This document shows positions 26,365-33,721 of a stretch of 40,323 nt of DNA, piece after piece (position 1 is the stretch's first letter; every line of letters starts with the position of its first letter). A model generated the notes under the pieces. That model was not told where the DNA came from. It saw only the letters and a program-made list of their open reading frames with translations, and searched no databases. Position numbers and translations under genes: made by a program. The stretch is taken from contig JBIIRI010000010.1 in the NCBI GenBank assembly GCA_044341625.1, positions 1 through 40,323 on the forward strand, read 5' to 3'. The stretch comes from Falsiroseomonas sp044341625 (GTDB lineage: Bacteria > Pseudomonadota > Alphaproteobacteria > Acetobacterales > Acetobacteraceae).

Positions 26365-26387
26365 TGTCGCGCCCGAGTCGCGCGACA
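26365..26387. repeat. 8-bp-stem inverted repeat
   Basis: TGTCGCGC and GCGCGACA flank CCGAGTC. It lies 28 nt past the stop of the SDHAF4-like gene, on the minus strand, so it could end that transcript, although no T-run is present. Confidence 0.5.
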
Positions 26388-26415
26388 GATCATGACGTGA
26401 CTTGCGCCCGTAGCA

Positions 26416-26643
26416 TCAGAAGTCGCTGACCCGTCCCTTGCGTTCCCAATCCCCGTAGCGGGTGGGCTCCGGCCCGGCCGGGCCGCCGACTTCCTTCGGC
26501 TTCACCGGCGCCTCTCCCGCCTTGTCGGTGGCGGGGGGGGGCTGGCCCGGCCCGGGCTCGGCGGTCACAGCGGGGGGAAGCGGCACCTGGCCGGCTTGTG
26601 AGGCCTTCGGGCCCCTGTTGTCCGTTTCGCTCATGGCGCTCAT
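26416..26643 (-). CDS. DUF1674 / SDHAF4-like succinate dehydrogenase assembly factor
   Basis: A 75-aa protein ending in the family signature VGGPAGPEPTRYGDWERKGRVSDF. The C-terminal E-P-T-R-(Y/F)-G-D-W-E-(R/K)-K-G-x-x-(S/T)-D-F block is what defines DUF1674, the bacterial family related to mitochondrial SDHAF4. The eukaryotic protein binds flavinylated SdhA during complex II assembly. The N-terminal half is Pro/Gly-rich and disordered. The start at ATG 26643 has AGGAGA about 7 nt upstream; an ATG at 26634 is a second option. It diverges from htpX. Confidence 0.85.
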   Translation of the reverse strand: MSAMSETDNRGPKASQAGQVPLPPAVTAEPGPGQPPPATDKAGEAPVKPKEVGGPAGPEPTRYGDWERKGRVSDF

Positions 26644-26708
26644 GTAGCGTCTCCTGGCAGGTTGTCGCGCGTCCAACGCGCAGGGCACGCATTCGGGAGC
26701 GTCAGACC

Positions 26709-27677
26709 ATGGCCGGCTATGTCCGTACAGCGCTTCTGCTCGCGGGGCTGACGGCGCTGTTCGCCGCGGTCGGCTTCGCCATCGCTGGCGAGCAGGGGAT
26801 GTTCATCGCCTTCCTCCTCGCCTGCGGGATGAATGTCTTCGCATGGTGGAACAGCGACCGCGTGGTGCTGGGGATGCACAACGCCCAGCCCATCGGGCCG
26901 CAGGATGCGCCGCGGCTTTACGAGATGACGGCCACCCTCGCGTCCCGCGCCGGTATTCCGATGCCCGCGCTCTATGTGATCCATGAGGACCAGCCGAACG
27001 CCTTCGCCACCGGCCGCAGCCAGGAGAAGGGCGCCGTCGCGGTGAATACCGGCCTGCTCGACATGATGAGCGAGCGCGAGGTCGCCGGCGTGATCGCGCA
27101 TGAGCTGGCCCATATCAAGAACCACGACACGCTGATCATGACCATCACCGCGACGCTGGCGGGCGCGATCGGGATGCTGGCGCAGTTCGGGATGGTGTTC
27201 GGGCGCGGTAACCAGCGCAACAACGCCTTCGGCCCGATCGGCACGATCCTGCTGGTCATCCTCGCGCCCATCGCGGCGATGATCGTGCAGATGGCCATCA
27301 GCCGCTCGCGCGAATACGAAGCCGACCGCATCGGCGCCGAGATCGCCGGCGATCCGCGCGGCTTGGCCTCCGCACTGCTGCGCCTGGAACAGTACAAGCA
27401 GGGGCGGGTGAACGAGGCGGCGGAGGCCAATCCGGCCAGCGCCCATGTGTTCATCATCAACCCGCTTTCGGGGCTGCGGATGGACGGGCTGTTCTCCACC
27501 CACCCCGCCACGGCGAACCGCGTCGCAGCGCTGGAACAGATGGCGGCACGGATGGGCCCGTCGGATGGCATGCCGCCGGGCGGCGGATCGGCTGGCATCC
27601 CATCGGCCCCCTCGCGCGTTCAGGCTCCGCGTCCGGGGCCCTGGGGGCAAGGCGGACGCAGGAACCCTTGGGGGTGA
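26709..27677 (+). CDS. htpX: Membrane zinc metalloprotease HtpX
   Basis: A 322-aa integral-membrane M48 protease for quality control of membrane proteins. N-terminal membrane segments (6-27 and 29-47) are followed by the zinc motif HELAHIKNHD (131-140), two central helices (142-165 and 178-196), and SREYEADRIGAEIAGDPRGLASALLRLE (200-227), which holds the third zinc ligand. The C-terminal tail has the Pro/Gly-rich end GPWGQGGRRNPWG, typical of alphaproteobacterial HtpX. The start ATG at 26709 (MAGYVRTALL) matches the family. A terminator-like hairpin starts inside the last codons. Confidence 0.95.
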   Translation: MAGYVRTALLLAGLTALFAAVGFAIAGEQGMFIAFLLACGMNVFAWWNSDRVVLGMHNAQPIGPQDAPRLYEMTATLASRAGIPMPALYVIHEDQPNAFATGRSQEKGAVAVNTGLLDMMSEREVAGVIAHELAHIKNHDTLIMTITATLAGAIGMLAQFGMVFGRGNQRNNAFGPIGTILLVILAPIAAMIVQMAISRSREYEADRIGAEIAGDPRGLASALLRLEQYKQGRVNEAAEANPASAHVFIINPLSGLRMDGLFSTHPATANRVAALEQMAARMGPSDGMPPGGGSAGIPSAPSRVQAPRPGPWGQGGRRNPWG

Positions 27678-27688
27678 GGCACCCCCAA
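27668..27688 (+). terminator. Hairpin spanning the htpX stop codon
   Basis: TTGGGGGTG and CACCCCCAA form a 9-bp perfect stem around AGG. The left arm contains the last htpX codons, and the stop codon (27675-27677) falls at the end of the left arm and start of the loop. Confidence 0.55.
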
Positions 27689-27724
27689 CAGCCGCCCCCG
27701 CGGGATGGGGGCCAGGATAGGCTC

Positions 27725-28063
27725 ATGTCGAAGCTTGTCGCAGCCTGGCGCCGCCTGCCGAAGCTCGTGCGCTTCCTGGTCGCCCATGGCGCGCTGGGCT
27801 TCGCGCTCGGGGCCGTCTTCGTGGCCGCGCTGCTGGCCTTCAATCCGCAGGATGCCGCGATGCTGCTGCTGACGGCGGCGGGGCATTGGTGGCCGGTGGT
27901 GGTGCTGTGGTTCTTCACCGGCCTGACCTTCGGCGCGGTGCAGATCGGTGTCGCGACCATGCTGCTGGCGCGGCACGATCCGCCGCGCCCACCGCGCGGC
28001 GGCGGCACGCCGGCGACCCTTGCCCCCGCCCTGCTGCGCGTGCGTGGGTCGCGCCGGCGGTAA
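27725..28063 (+). CDS. Small two-helix membrane protein, unknown function
   Basis: A 112-aa protein starting MSKLVAAWRRLPKLVRFLVAHGALGFALGAVFVAALLAF, with two predicted membrane helices (about 20-40 and 54-80) and a basic, Pro/Gly/Arg-rich C-terminus. HGALGFALG together with the second helix VLWFFTGLTFGAVQIGVATMLL resembles small inner-membrane proteins found in many alphaproteobacteria, but I cannot name the family. It follows htpX by 47 bp in the same direction and is convergent with the DedA gene 9 bp further on. The ATG at 27725 is chosen because the earlier residues are a shadow. Confidence 0.65.
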   Translation: MSKLVAAWRRLPKLVRFLVAHGALGFALGAVFVAALLAFNPQDAAMLLLTAAGHWWPVVVLWFFTGLTFGAVQIGVATMLLARHDPPRPPRGGGTPATLAPALLRVRGSRRR

Positions 28064-28072
28064 GTATTCCCG

Positions 28073-28678
28073 CTACGGGCGCTTCCGGACCCGCGTGGCC
28101 CAGATGTGCCAGACATAGGTCCCGATGATGCCAGCGACGACCACATAGGACAACGGCTCGAACCAGCTCTCGACCTTGTCGTAATGGTCTTCCATCCAGT
28201 AGCCCGCGCTGGTCAGGAACAGGATCCACACCGTGCTGCCGAGCGCGGTCCAGACATAGAAGACAAGGCGCGGGATATGCGCGAGGCCCGCGGGGATCGA
28301 GATCAAGGTGCGGATGCCCGGCAGCAGCCGGCCGAAGAACAGCGCCACGGGGCCGTATCTCCGCAGCGTTGTCTCGGCCTTGTCGAAATCCTTGTCATCC
28401 ACCGCGAACCAGCGGCCATAGCGCGCGAAGAGCGGCCTGATCCGGGCGGAGCCGATGGCGCGCGACAGCTCGTACCAGAAGGCGTTTCCGAGCAGCGTGC
28501 CGACGATCCCTGCGATCACCGCCAGCGTGAAGGACATCTGCCCGCGGGCCGCCGCGAAGCCCGCGAGCGGCATGATCACTTCCGACGGGATCGGCGGGAA
28601 CAGGTTCTCCAGGAACATCAGCCCCAGCACGCCCAGCCAGCCACCCGCCGCGACCAGGTCGGTCACCCACTCGATCAT
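28073..28678 (-). CDS. DedA/SNARE-associated family membrane protein
   Basis: A 201-aa polytopic protein of the DedA/VTT family, thought to act as a phospholipid (undecaprenyl phosphate or phosphatidylethanolamine) scramblase or flippase. Signature parts: FLENLFPPIPSEVIMPLAGF (22-41) with the conserved acidic residue and prolines, GNAFWYELSRAIG (64-76), and the FxGRxxPxxR motif FFGRLLPGIRTLISIPAGLAHIP (114-136). The C-terminus is basic. The start ATG at 28678 gives the usual 200-aa length; the longer frame to 29263 is a shadow of rsmB. It diverges from rsmB. Confidence 0.9.
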   Translation of the reverse strand: MIEWVTDLVAAGGWLGVLGLMFLENLFPPIPSEVIMPLAGFAAARGQMSFTLAVIAGIVGTLLGNAFWYELSRAIGSARIRPLFARYGRWFAVDDKDFDKAETTLRRYGPVALFFGRLLPGIRTLISIPAGLAHIPRLVFYVWTALGSTVWILFLTSAGYWMEDHYDKVESWFEPLSYVVVAGIIGTYVWHIWATRVRKRP

Positions 28679-28726
28679 CCATCCACTCCATCGACGTCGG
28701 TCACGACCCGGCGGCCGGCGCGCCTC

Positions 28727-28748
28727 GGGCGGCCTGTCGGGGCCGCCC
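28727..28748. other. Hairpin in the dedA-rsmB divergent gap
   Basis: GGGCGGCC and GGCCGCCC form an 8-bp stem around TGTCGG in the 133-bp gap 28679-28811 between divergent genes. It could be a 5'-leader structure. No recognisable promoter was found. Confidence 0.3.
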
Positions 28749-28811
28749 CGGGGGCGCGCATCGCGGCGGGCCCTAGCATGGCACCGGCCCGGGGGCCATA
28801 AACCGCCCCCG

Positions 28812-30104
28812 ATGCCCGATCCCCGCCCGCCTTCCGCCTCCTCCCCCCGCCCCGCAGGCGCGGCCGGCATGCCCGCGCGCCAGGCGGCGCTGGCGCTGCT
28901 CGCCGCCGTGATGGAGCGCCGCCGGCCGCTGGAGGAAGCACTCGATGCGCTGCCGGGCGCGCTGGCGCCGCGCGACCGCTCGGCGGCGCACCGCATCGCC
29001 GCGACGGTTCTGCGCCGTGCCGGCAGCCTCGATGCCGTGCTGGAGCCCTTCTTGCGGCGCGAACCCCCGCCGGTGGTGCGCGCGGCGCTGCGGGCCGGTG
29101 CGGCGGAGTTGCTGCTGCTCGGCACGCCCGCCCATGCCGCCGTGGCGGCGACGGTCGCGGTGGTGCCGAAGCCCTTCGCCGGGCTGGTGAACGCCGTGCT
29201 CCGCAAGGTCGCCACTGAAGGCGCGGCGGCGCTGGAGGGGCTGGATGCGGAACGGCTCGACACCCCGCCCTGGCTCTGGAGCGCCTGGTACGCGGCCTAT
29301 GGCCCGGCGGTGCGCGCGATGGTGCGCGCGCAGGCCGCGCCCGCGCCGCTCGACCTGACGATGGCACCCGGCGCCACCGCGCCGGAGGGGGCGGAGATCC
29401 TGCCCACCGGCAGCGCGCGCCTGCCCGCCGGCACGCTGCTGGCCGACCTGCCCGGCTTCGCGGACGGCGCCTTTTGGGTGCAGGACGCCGCCGCGGCGCT
29501 GCCCGCGAAGCTGCTGGGCGTGCAGGCCGGGGAGCGCGTGGCAGATCTCTGCGCCGCCCCCGGCGGCAAGACCGCGCAGCTTGTGGCGGCCGGGGCGCGG
29601 GTGACGGCGGTGGAACGCGATGCAAGGCGCATGGGCCGCCTGCGTGAGAACCTCGCGCGGGTGAAGATGGAAGCCGAGCTCGTCCAGGCCGATGCGGCCA
29701 GCTGGACGCCGGCCGAGGCGGGCTTCGACGCGATCCTGCTGGATGCGCCCTGCACCGCGACCGGCATCATCCGCCGCCACCCCGACATCCCGCATCTGAA
29801 ACGCGCCGCCGATATCGCCCCGATGGCGGAAGCGCAGGCGCGCCTTTTGGCGCATGCCGCGACGCTGCTGCGCCCCGGCGGCCGCATCGTCTTCGCCACC
29901 TGTTCGCTGCAGCCGGAAGAAGGGGAGGCGCATCTGCCCCGCGCGGCCTCCCTCGGTCTGGTGCCCGACCCGATCCGGGCTGAGGAACTGCCGGGGCTGG
30001 AAACGGCACTGACCGCCGCCAGCACGCTCCGCACCCGCCCCGACATGTGGGCGGAGCGCGGTGGGCTCGACGGCTTCTTCGCTGCGCGCTTCGTGAAGCG
30101 ATAG
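28812..30104 (+). CDS. rsmB: 16S rRNA (cytosine-967-C5)-methyltransferase-like RsmB/NOP protein
   Basis: A 430-aa RNA m5C methyltransferase. The N-terminal NusB-like domain (about 20-135, ARQAALALLAAVMERRRPLEEAL and PFAGLVNAVLRKV) identifies RsmB. The SAM-binding motif I DLCAAPGGKTAQL (245-257) follows, then LDAPCTATG with C314 and the nucleophile region FATCSLQPEEGE with C364. The start ATG at 28812 is in a poor context but fits the NusB domain start. It is expected to methylate C967 of 16S rRNA. Its stop codon lies within a palindrome that also holds the stop codon of the convergent protease gene. Confidence 0.92.
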   Translation: MPDPRPPSASSPRPAGAAGMPARQAALALLAAVMERRRPLEEALDALPGALAPRDRSAAHRIAATVLRRAGSLDAVLEPFLRREPPPVVRAALRAGAAELLLLGTPAHAAVAATVAVVPKPFAGLVNAVLRKVATEGAAALEGLDAERLDTPPWLWSAWYAAYGPAVRAMVRAQAAPAPLDLTMAPGATAPEGAEILPTGSARLPAGTLLADLPGFADGAFWVQDAAAALPAKLLGVQAGERVADLCAAPGGKTAQLVAAGARVTAVERDARRMGRLRENLARVKMEAELVQADAASWTPAEAGFDAILLDAPCTATGIIRRHPDIPHLKRAADIAPMAEAQARLLAHAATLLRPGGRIVFATCSLQPEEGEAHLPRAASLGLVPDPIRAEELPGLETALTAASTLRTRPDMWAERGGLDGFFAARFVKR

Positions 30105-30120
30105 GGCGGCGGCGCCCTAT
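30101..30120. terminator. Bidirectional terminator shared by convergent genes
   Basis: ATAGGGCG and CGCCCTAT form an 8-bp perfect stem around GCGG. The rsmB stop (TAG, 30102-30104) is in the left arm and the protease stop (TAG on the minus strand, 30117-30119) in the right arm. TTT follows on the plus strand. Confidence 0.65.
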
Positions 30121-31118
30121 TTCTCGCACCGCAGCAGCACGGTGCTGCGATGCGCGATCTCCCCCACATCGGCCGCGCTACGGTCCGTCCCGCGGCTTTC
30201 CACAGTGCGGAAGGGGATGTTCGCCCGGCGCAGGAAAGCCTGCGCGGCTTCGCCCTTCACCGCGAAATTCACATTGTCCACATTCTGCACCCGGCGGCTG
30301 TCGAGCTTCGAGACGACGACGCCCACCACATGCCCCTGCATGTCCAGCAGCGGCCCGCCCGAATTGCCCGGCTGCACCTCGGCGCTGATCTGGAAATTGT
30401 TCTGGTCGTTCTGCACCCCACCCAGCGCGTTGATCACGCCGCGCGTCAGCTTCGGATCGGCCGACAGCAGCCCCGCCAGCGGGAAGCCATAGGCGATCAC
30501 ATCCTCGCCACGGCGGACGCCCGGCGCGGTCCGGAAGGACAGGACGGGGCCCGGATTGCCGGGGATAGTCAGCACCGCGAGGTCCAGCGCGCGATCCACC
30601 TGCGCCGGCGGGGTCGCGGCCAGCCAGCGCCCATCCGGCGTGCGCGCCAGCACCCGGTCGCAGCCATCGACGACATGCTGGTTGGTCATCACCCGGTCCG
30701 GCGCAATCACGAAGCCGGTCCCCGATGAGACGCGGCGGGCCTGCTGGTTCGGTCTGGCCTGCGCCACCGGCGGCGCGGCGGGCTGGGGCGCGGCGGCGGT
30801 CGCCATCTCCACCCGCGTCTCGGCGCAGATGTCGCGGTCGCGGGCGATGCTCTCCCGCCCATCGGCCAGGACCAGGCGGATGTCGAAGCGGCAGCCGGCC
30901 TCGGGGTTCACGCGCAGGCTGAACGCCTGGTTCGGGCCGAGCGGCCCGCGGTTGAGCAGGTTGCCGCCCCAATCCGGCCTGCCGCTGCGCACGGCGTGGA
31001 GCGCGGTGGCCTCCACGCCTGTGCGGTTGGCGATCCGCACCGGCTCCGGCCCCGGCGCCTGGGCGGCGGCGGGGGCGGCGAGGAGGAGAAGGGCAAGGGC
31101 CGGGACAGATGCTCGCAT
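30117..31118 (-). CDS. Secreted trypsin-like serine protease (S1) with N-terminal beta-domain
   Basis: A 333-aa periplasmic protein with signal peptide MRASVPALALLLLAAPAAAQA. Residues about 25-105 form a small domain with the pattern NRTG, WGGNLL, L-G-P-N, CRFDIRLVLADGRE and DICAE, an architecture seen alone in other secreted proteins. After a Pro/Ala linker, residues 130-310 form a trypsin-like protease with H148 (NQHVV), D179 (LDLAVL) and S253 (GNSGGPL). There is no PDZ domain, unlike DegP/HtrA. The start is ATG 31118; the longer frame to 31313 lacks a signal sequence. It diverges from copA. Substrate is unknown. Confidence 0.85.
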   Translation of the reverse strand: MRASVPALALLLLAAPAAAQAPGPEPVRIANRTGVEATALHAVRSGRPDWGGNLLNRGPLGPNQAFSLRVNPEAGCRFDIRLVLADGRESIARDRDICAETRVEMATAAAPQPAAPPVAQARPNQQARRVSSGTGFVIAPDRVMTNQHVVDGCDRVLARTPDGRWLAATPPAQVDRALDLAVLTIPGNPGPVLSFRTAPGVRRGEDVIAYGFPLAGLLSADPKLTRGVINALGGVQNDQNNFQISAEVQPGNSGGPLLDMQGHVVGVVVSKLDSRRVQNVDNVNFAVKGEAAQAFLRRANIPFRTVESRGTDRSAADVGEIAHRSTVLLRCEK

Positions 31119-31176
31119 GGGCGTGATGTCGCGAGGCGTCGCGGGAACGTCAACGCCCCGTCCCCAGGCCAGTAAG

Positions 31177-31190
31177 CTGATCGAGATCAA
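31177..31190. promoter_or_regulatory. FNR/FixK-type binding site
   Basis: CTGATCGAGATCAA on the plus strand reads TTGATCTCGATCAG on the minus strand: one mismatch from the FNR/FixK consensus TTGAT-N4-ATCAA. It lies about 65 bp upstream of the protease ATG and about 95 bp upstream of copA. Which gene it controls is not clear; the protease is closer. Confidence 0.5.
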
Positions 31191-31242
31191 GGCGCAGGCC
31201 CGCGGAACCCGGCAAGGCTTGCGACAGGCGGCGGATGGGCCC

Positions 31243-31273
31243 TTGACCCTCCCATGATGGGAGGCCCCATTTC
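31243..31273 (+). promoter_or_regulatory. CueR/HmrR-type operator and copA promoter
   Basis: TTGACC (31243-31248) as -35 runs into a perfect dyad CCTCCCAT-G-ATGGGAGG (31248-31264), placed as in MerR-family promoters where the operator fills a long 19-bp spacer. The -10 would then be near 31268-31273 (CATTTC, weak). This leaves only a few bases before the copA ATG at 31280. CueR, encoded downstream, is the probable activator. Confidence 0.7.
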
Positions 31274-31279
31274 CCCTGC

Positions 31280-33721
31280 ATGGAACCGACACGCACCGCG
31301 ATGCCCGAGGCACCGCCGACCGCGCTTCCGCATCTATCCCTTCCCGTCGAGGGGATGACCTGCGCCTCCTGCGCCGGGCGGGTGGAGCGTGCGCTGCTGA
31401 AGTTGCCGGGGGTCGCGGCCGCGCAGGTGAATCTGGCCGCCGAGCGTGTCGAGGTCGCCGGCACCGCCACTCCGGTCGAGCTGGCCGGCGTCATCCGCGC
31501 GGCGGGCTACGCCGTACCGGAGGCGGACCGGAGCATCGGCATCGAGGGCATGACCTGCGCGAGCTGCGCCGGCCGCGTGGAACGGGCGCTCGCCAAGGTG
31601 CCGGGCGTGATCTCCGTCAGCGTGAACCTGGCCGCGGAGCGCGCGACGCTGCGCCTGCTGGCGGGGGTGGAGGATTCGGCCCTGGCCGCCGCGCTCACCA
31701 AGGCCGGCTATCGCCTGGCCGCCATCCCCGACGATGCGGAGGCGGAGGAACAGGCCGCGCAGCGCCGCCTGTCCCGCCAGGGCCGCGAAGTGCTGGGCGC
31801 GGGGGCGCTTGCTTCGCCTTTCCTGATCGGCATGGCGGGAATGCCCTTCGGGCTGGACCTGCTGCCGGGCGCCTGGATGCAGCTGGCGCTGGCCGGCGCG
31901 GTCTTCGCCTGGTTCGGGCCACGCTTCGCCCGCGCCGCCTGGGCGGCGCTGCGCGACGGCACCGGCAACATGGACCTGCTGGTCACGCTCGGCACCGGCA
32001 GCGCCTTCCTGCTCTCGCTCTGGCTGATTTGGCGCCACGGGACCACGCATGCGCATGGCCTGTATTTCGAGGCAGCGGTGGTGGTGCTGTTCTTCGTCCT
32101 GCTCGGCAAATGGCTGGAAGCGCGGGCGAAGCGCGGCACGGGGGCGGCGATCCGCGCCCTGCTCGCGCTCCGCCCTCGCGAGGCCTGGCTGCTCGGCGAT
32201 GACGGCGCGCCACGCCAAGTCCCGGCGGCATCGCTGGTGGTGGGCGACCGGATCGTGGTGCGCCCCGGCGAGCGCATTCCCGTGGATGGCACCATCGAGA
32301 CCGGCGAGGCCGGCGTCGATGAAAGCGCGCTGACCGGCGAATCCCGCCCCGTCGAAAAGGCGCCGGGCGCTTCGGTTGCCACCGGCACGGTGGTGCTGGA
32401 CGGGCGGCTTGTGCTGCGCGCCACGGCGGTCGGGCGCGACACCACGCTGGCGCGCGTCGCAGCGCTGGTTTCCGCCGCGCAGGCCTCTCGTGCGCCGGTG
32501 CAGAAGCTGGTGGATCGCGTGAGTGCCGCCTTCGTCCCCATCGTCATCGGCCTCGCCGCGCTGACGGCACTCGGCTGGCTGATCGCGGGGGCGGGGGCGG
32601 AGGCGGCGATCCTGCATGCGGTGGCCGTGCTCGTCATCGCCTGCCCCTGCGCGCTCGGCCTCGCGACGCCGGCGGCGATCATGGCCGGCACGGGGGCCGC
32701 GGCGCGCGCCGGCATCCTGCTGCGCGACGCCGAGGCCATCGAGCGCGCCCGATCCATCACCCTCGTCGCCTTCGACAAGACCGGTACGCTAACCGAAGGC
32801 AAGCCGCGCCTCGCCGCGCTACATGCGGCCGATGGCGTGACGGCCGGGCAGGCGCTGGCGATGGCCGCCGCACTCCAATCCGGCAGCGAACATCCACTGG
32901 CGCGCGCGGTGCTCGCGGCGCAGGGCGGCAATCCGCCGGCGGCCGAGGGCTTCCGCGCGCTGCCCGGCCGGGGCGTTGAAGCCACGGTCCAGGGACGCCG
33001 CCTCGCGCTCGGCAGCCCGCGACTGCTGGCGGAATCGGGGGCGGATCCCGGCGCGCTCGCCGCGCAGACGGAAGCAGAAGCGTTGAAGGGCCGCAGCCTC
33101 GCCTGGCTGATCGATCCGGAGGCGCGCGCCGCGCTCGCGCTGTTCGCCTTCGAGGACGCGCCGAAGCCGCGCGCAGCCGAAGCCGTAGCCGATCTGCGGG
33201 CGATGGGCGTCGAGGTCGCGATGCTGTCGGGCGATATCGCGCCCGCCGCGCGGGCCGCCGCCGAAGGCCTCGGCATCGCGCGCGTGGCGGCGGAGGTGCT
33301 GCCGGCGGACAAGGCCGCGCAGGTCGCGGCCTGGCGGCAGGGCGGCGCGCGCGTCGCGATGGTGGGCGATGGCGTCAATGACGCGCCGGCGCTGGCGGCG
33401 GCGGATCTCGGCATCGCGATGGGCACGGGCACGGATGTGGCCATCGCCGCCGCGGGCATCACGCTGATGCGCGGCGATCCGGGGCTGGTGCCGGCGGCGC
33501 TCGACATCACGCGCAGGACATACGGCAAGGTGAAGGGGAATCTGGCATGGGCGTTCGCATACAACCTGCTGGGCCTGCCGCTGGCGGCGCTCGGCTTCCT
33601 GTCTCCGATGCTGGCGGGGGCGGCGATGGCGATGTCCTCGGTCTGCGTGGTGGCGAATGCGCTGCTGCTCGCCCGGTGGCGCCCCAGCCAGGGCCTGCAC
33701 CCAAGGACGCACGCGACATGA
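31280..33721 (+). CDS. copA: Copper-exporting P1B-type ATPase CopA
   Basis: An 813-aa Cu(I) efflux pump. Two N-terminal metal-binding domains carry GMTCASC (C28/C31 and C93/C96). Next come the membrane helices, actuator TGES (352-355), the CPC metal site (455-457), phosphorylation site DKTGT with D499, an HP motif in SGSEHPLARAV, and GDGVNDAPAL in the hinge region. The last membrane pair has YNLLGLPLAA and MAMSSVCVVANAL, which together with CPC define Cu(I) specificity (type 1B-1). There is no Shine-Dalgarno in front of the ATG, and the promoter is very close, so translation may be leaderless. Its stop overlaps cueR by 4 nt. Confidence 0.96.
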   Translation: MEPTRTAMPEAPPTALPHLSLPVEGMTCASCAGRVERALLKLPGVAAAQVNLAAERVEVAGTATPVELAGVIRAAGYAVPEADRSIGIEGMTCASCAGRVERALAKVPGVISVSVNLAAERATLRLLAGVEDSALAAALTKAGYRLAAIPDDAEAEEQAAQRRLSRQGREVLGAGALASPFLIGMAGMPFGLDLLPGAWMQLALAGAVFAWFGPRFARAAWAALRDGTGNMDLLVTLGTGSAFLLSLWLIWRHGTTHAHGLYFEAAVVVLFFVLLGKWLEARAKRGTGAAIRALLALRPREAWLLGDDGAPRQVPAASLVVGDRIVVRPGERIPVDGTIETGEAGVDESALTGESRPVEKAPGASVATGTVVLDGRLVLRATAVGRDTTLARVAALVSAAQASRAPVQKLVDRVSAAFVPIVIGLAALTALGWLIAGAGAEAAILHAVAVLVIACPCALGLATPAAIMAGTGAAARAGILLRDAEAIERARSITLVAFDKTGTLTEGKPRLAALHAADGVTAGQALAMAAALQSGSEHPLARAVLAAQGGNPPAAEGFRALPGRGVEATVQGRRLALGSPRLLAESGADPGALAAQTEAEALKGRSLAWLIDPEARAALALFAFEDAPKPRAAEAVADLRAMGVEVAMLSGDIAPAARAAAEGLGIARVAAEVLPADKAAQVAAWRQGGARVAMVGDGVNDAPALAAADLGIAMGTGTDVAIAAAGITLMRGDPGLVPAALDITRRTYGKVKGNLAWAFAYNLLGLPLAALGFLSPMLAGAAMAMSSVCVVANALLLARWRPSQGLHPRTHAT

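Larger units (their letters stand above)
26083..26415. other. 333-bp non-coding block rich in GANTC sites and palindromes
   Basis: No credible gene lies here. GANTC occurs seven times: 26100, 26128, 26182, 26286, 26297, 26304 and 26375 (first base). The decamer CCGAGTCGCG occurs at 26284, 26295 and 26373. There is a perfect 22-bp palindrome at 26292-26313, a hairpin TGTCGCGC/GCGCGACA at 26365-26387, and CGTTCCCG/CGGGAACG at 26093-26121. The AAAAC-CCGT-GTTTT stretch near 26152-26166 is unusually AT-rich for this DNA. A regulatory region, a structured RNA or a mobile-element relic are all possible. Confidence 0.6.

Noticed and set aside
26079..26393. Minus-strand open frame of 104 codons in the palindrome-rich block
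   Set aside because: No good ribosome binding site, atypical composition, and it runs through the palindromes. The block looks non-coding.
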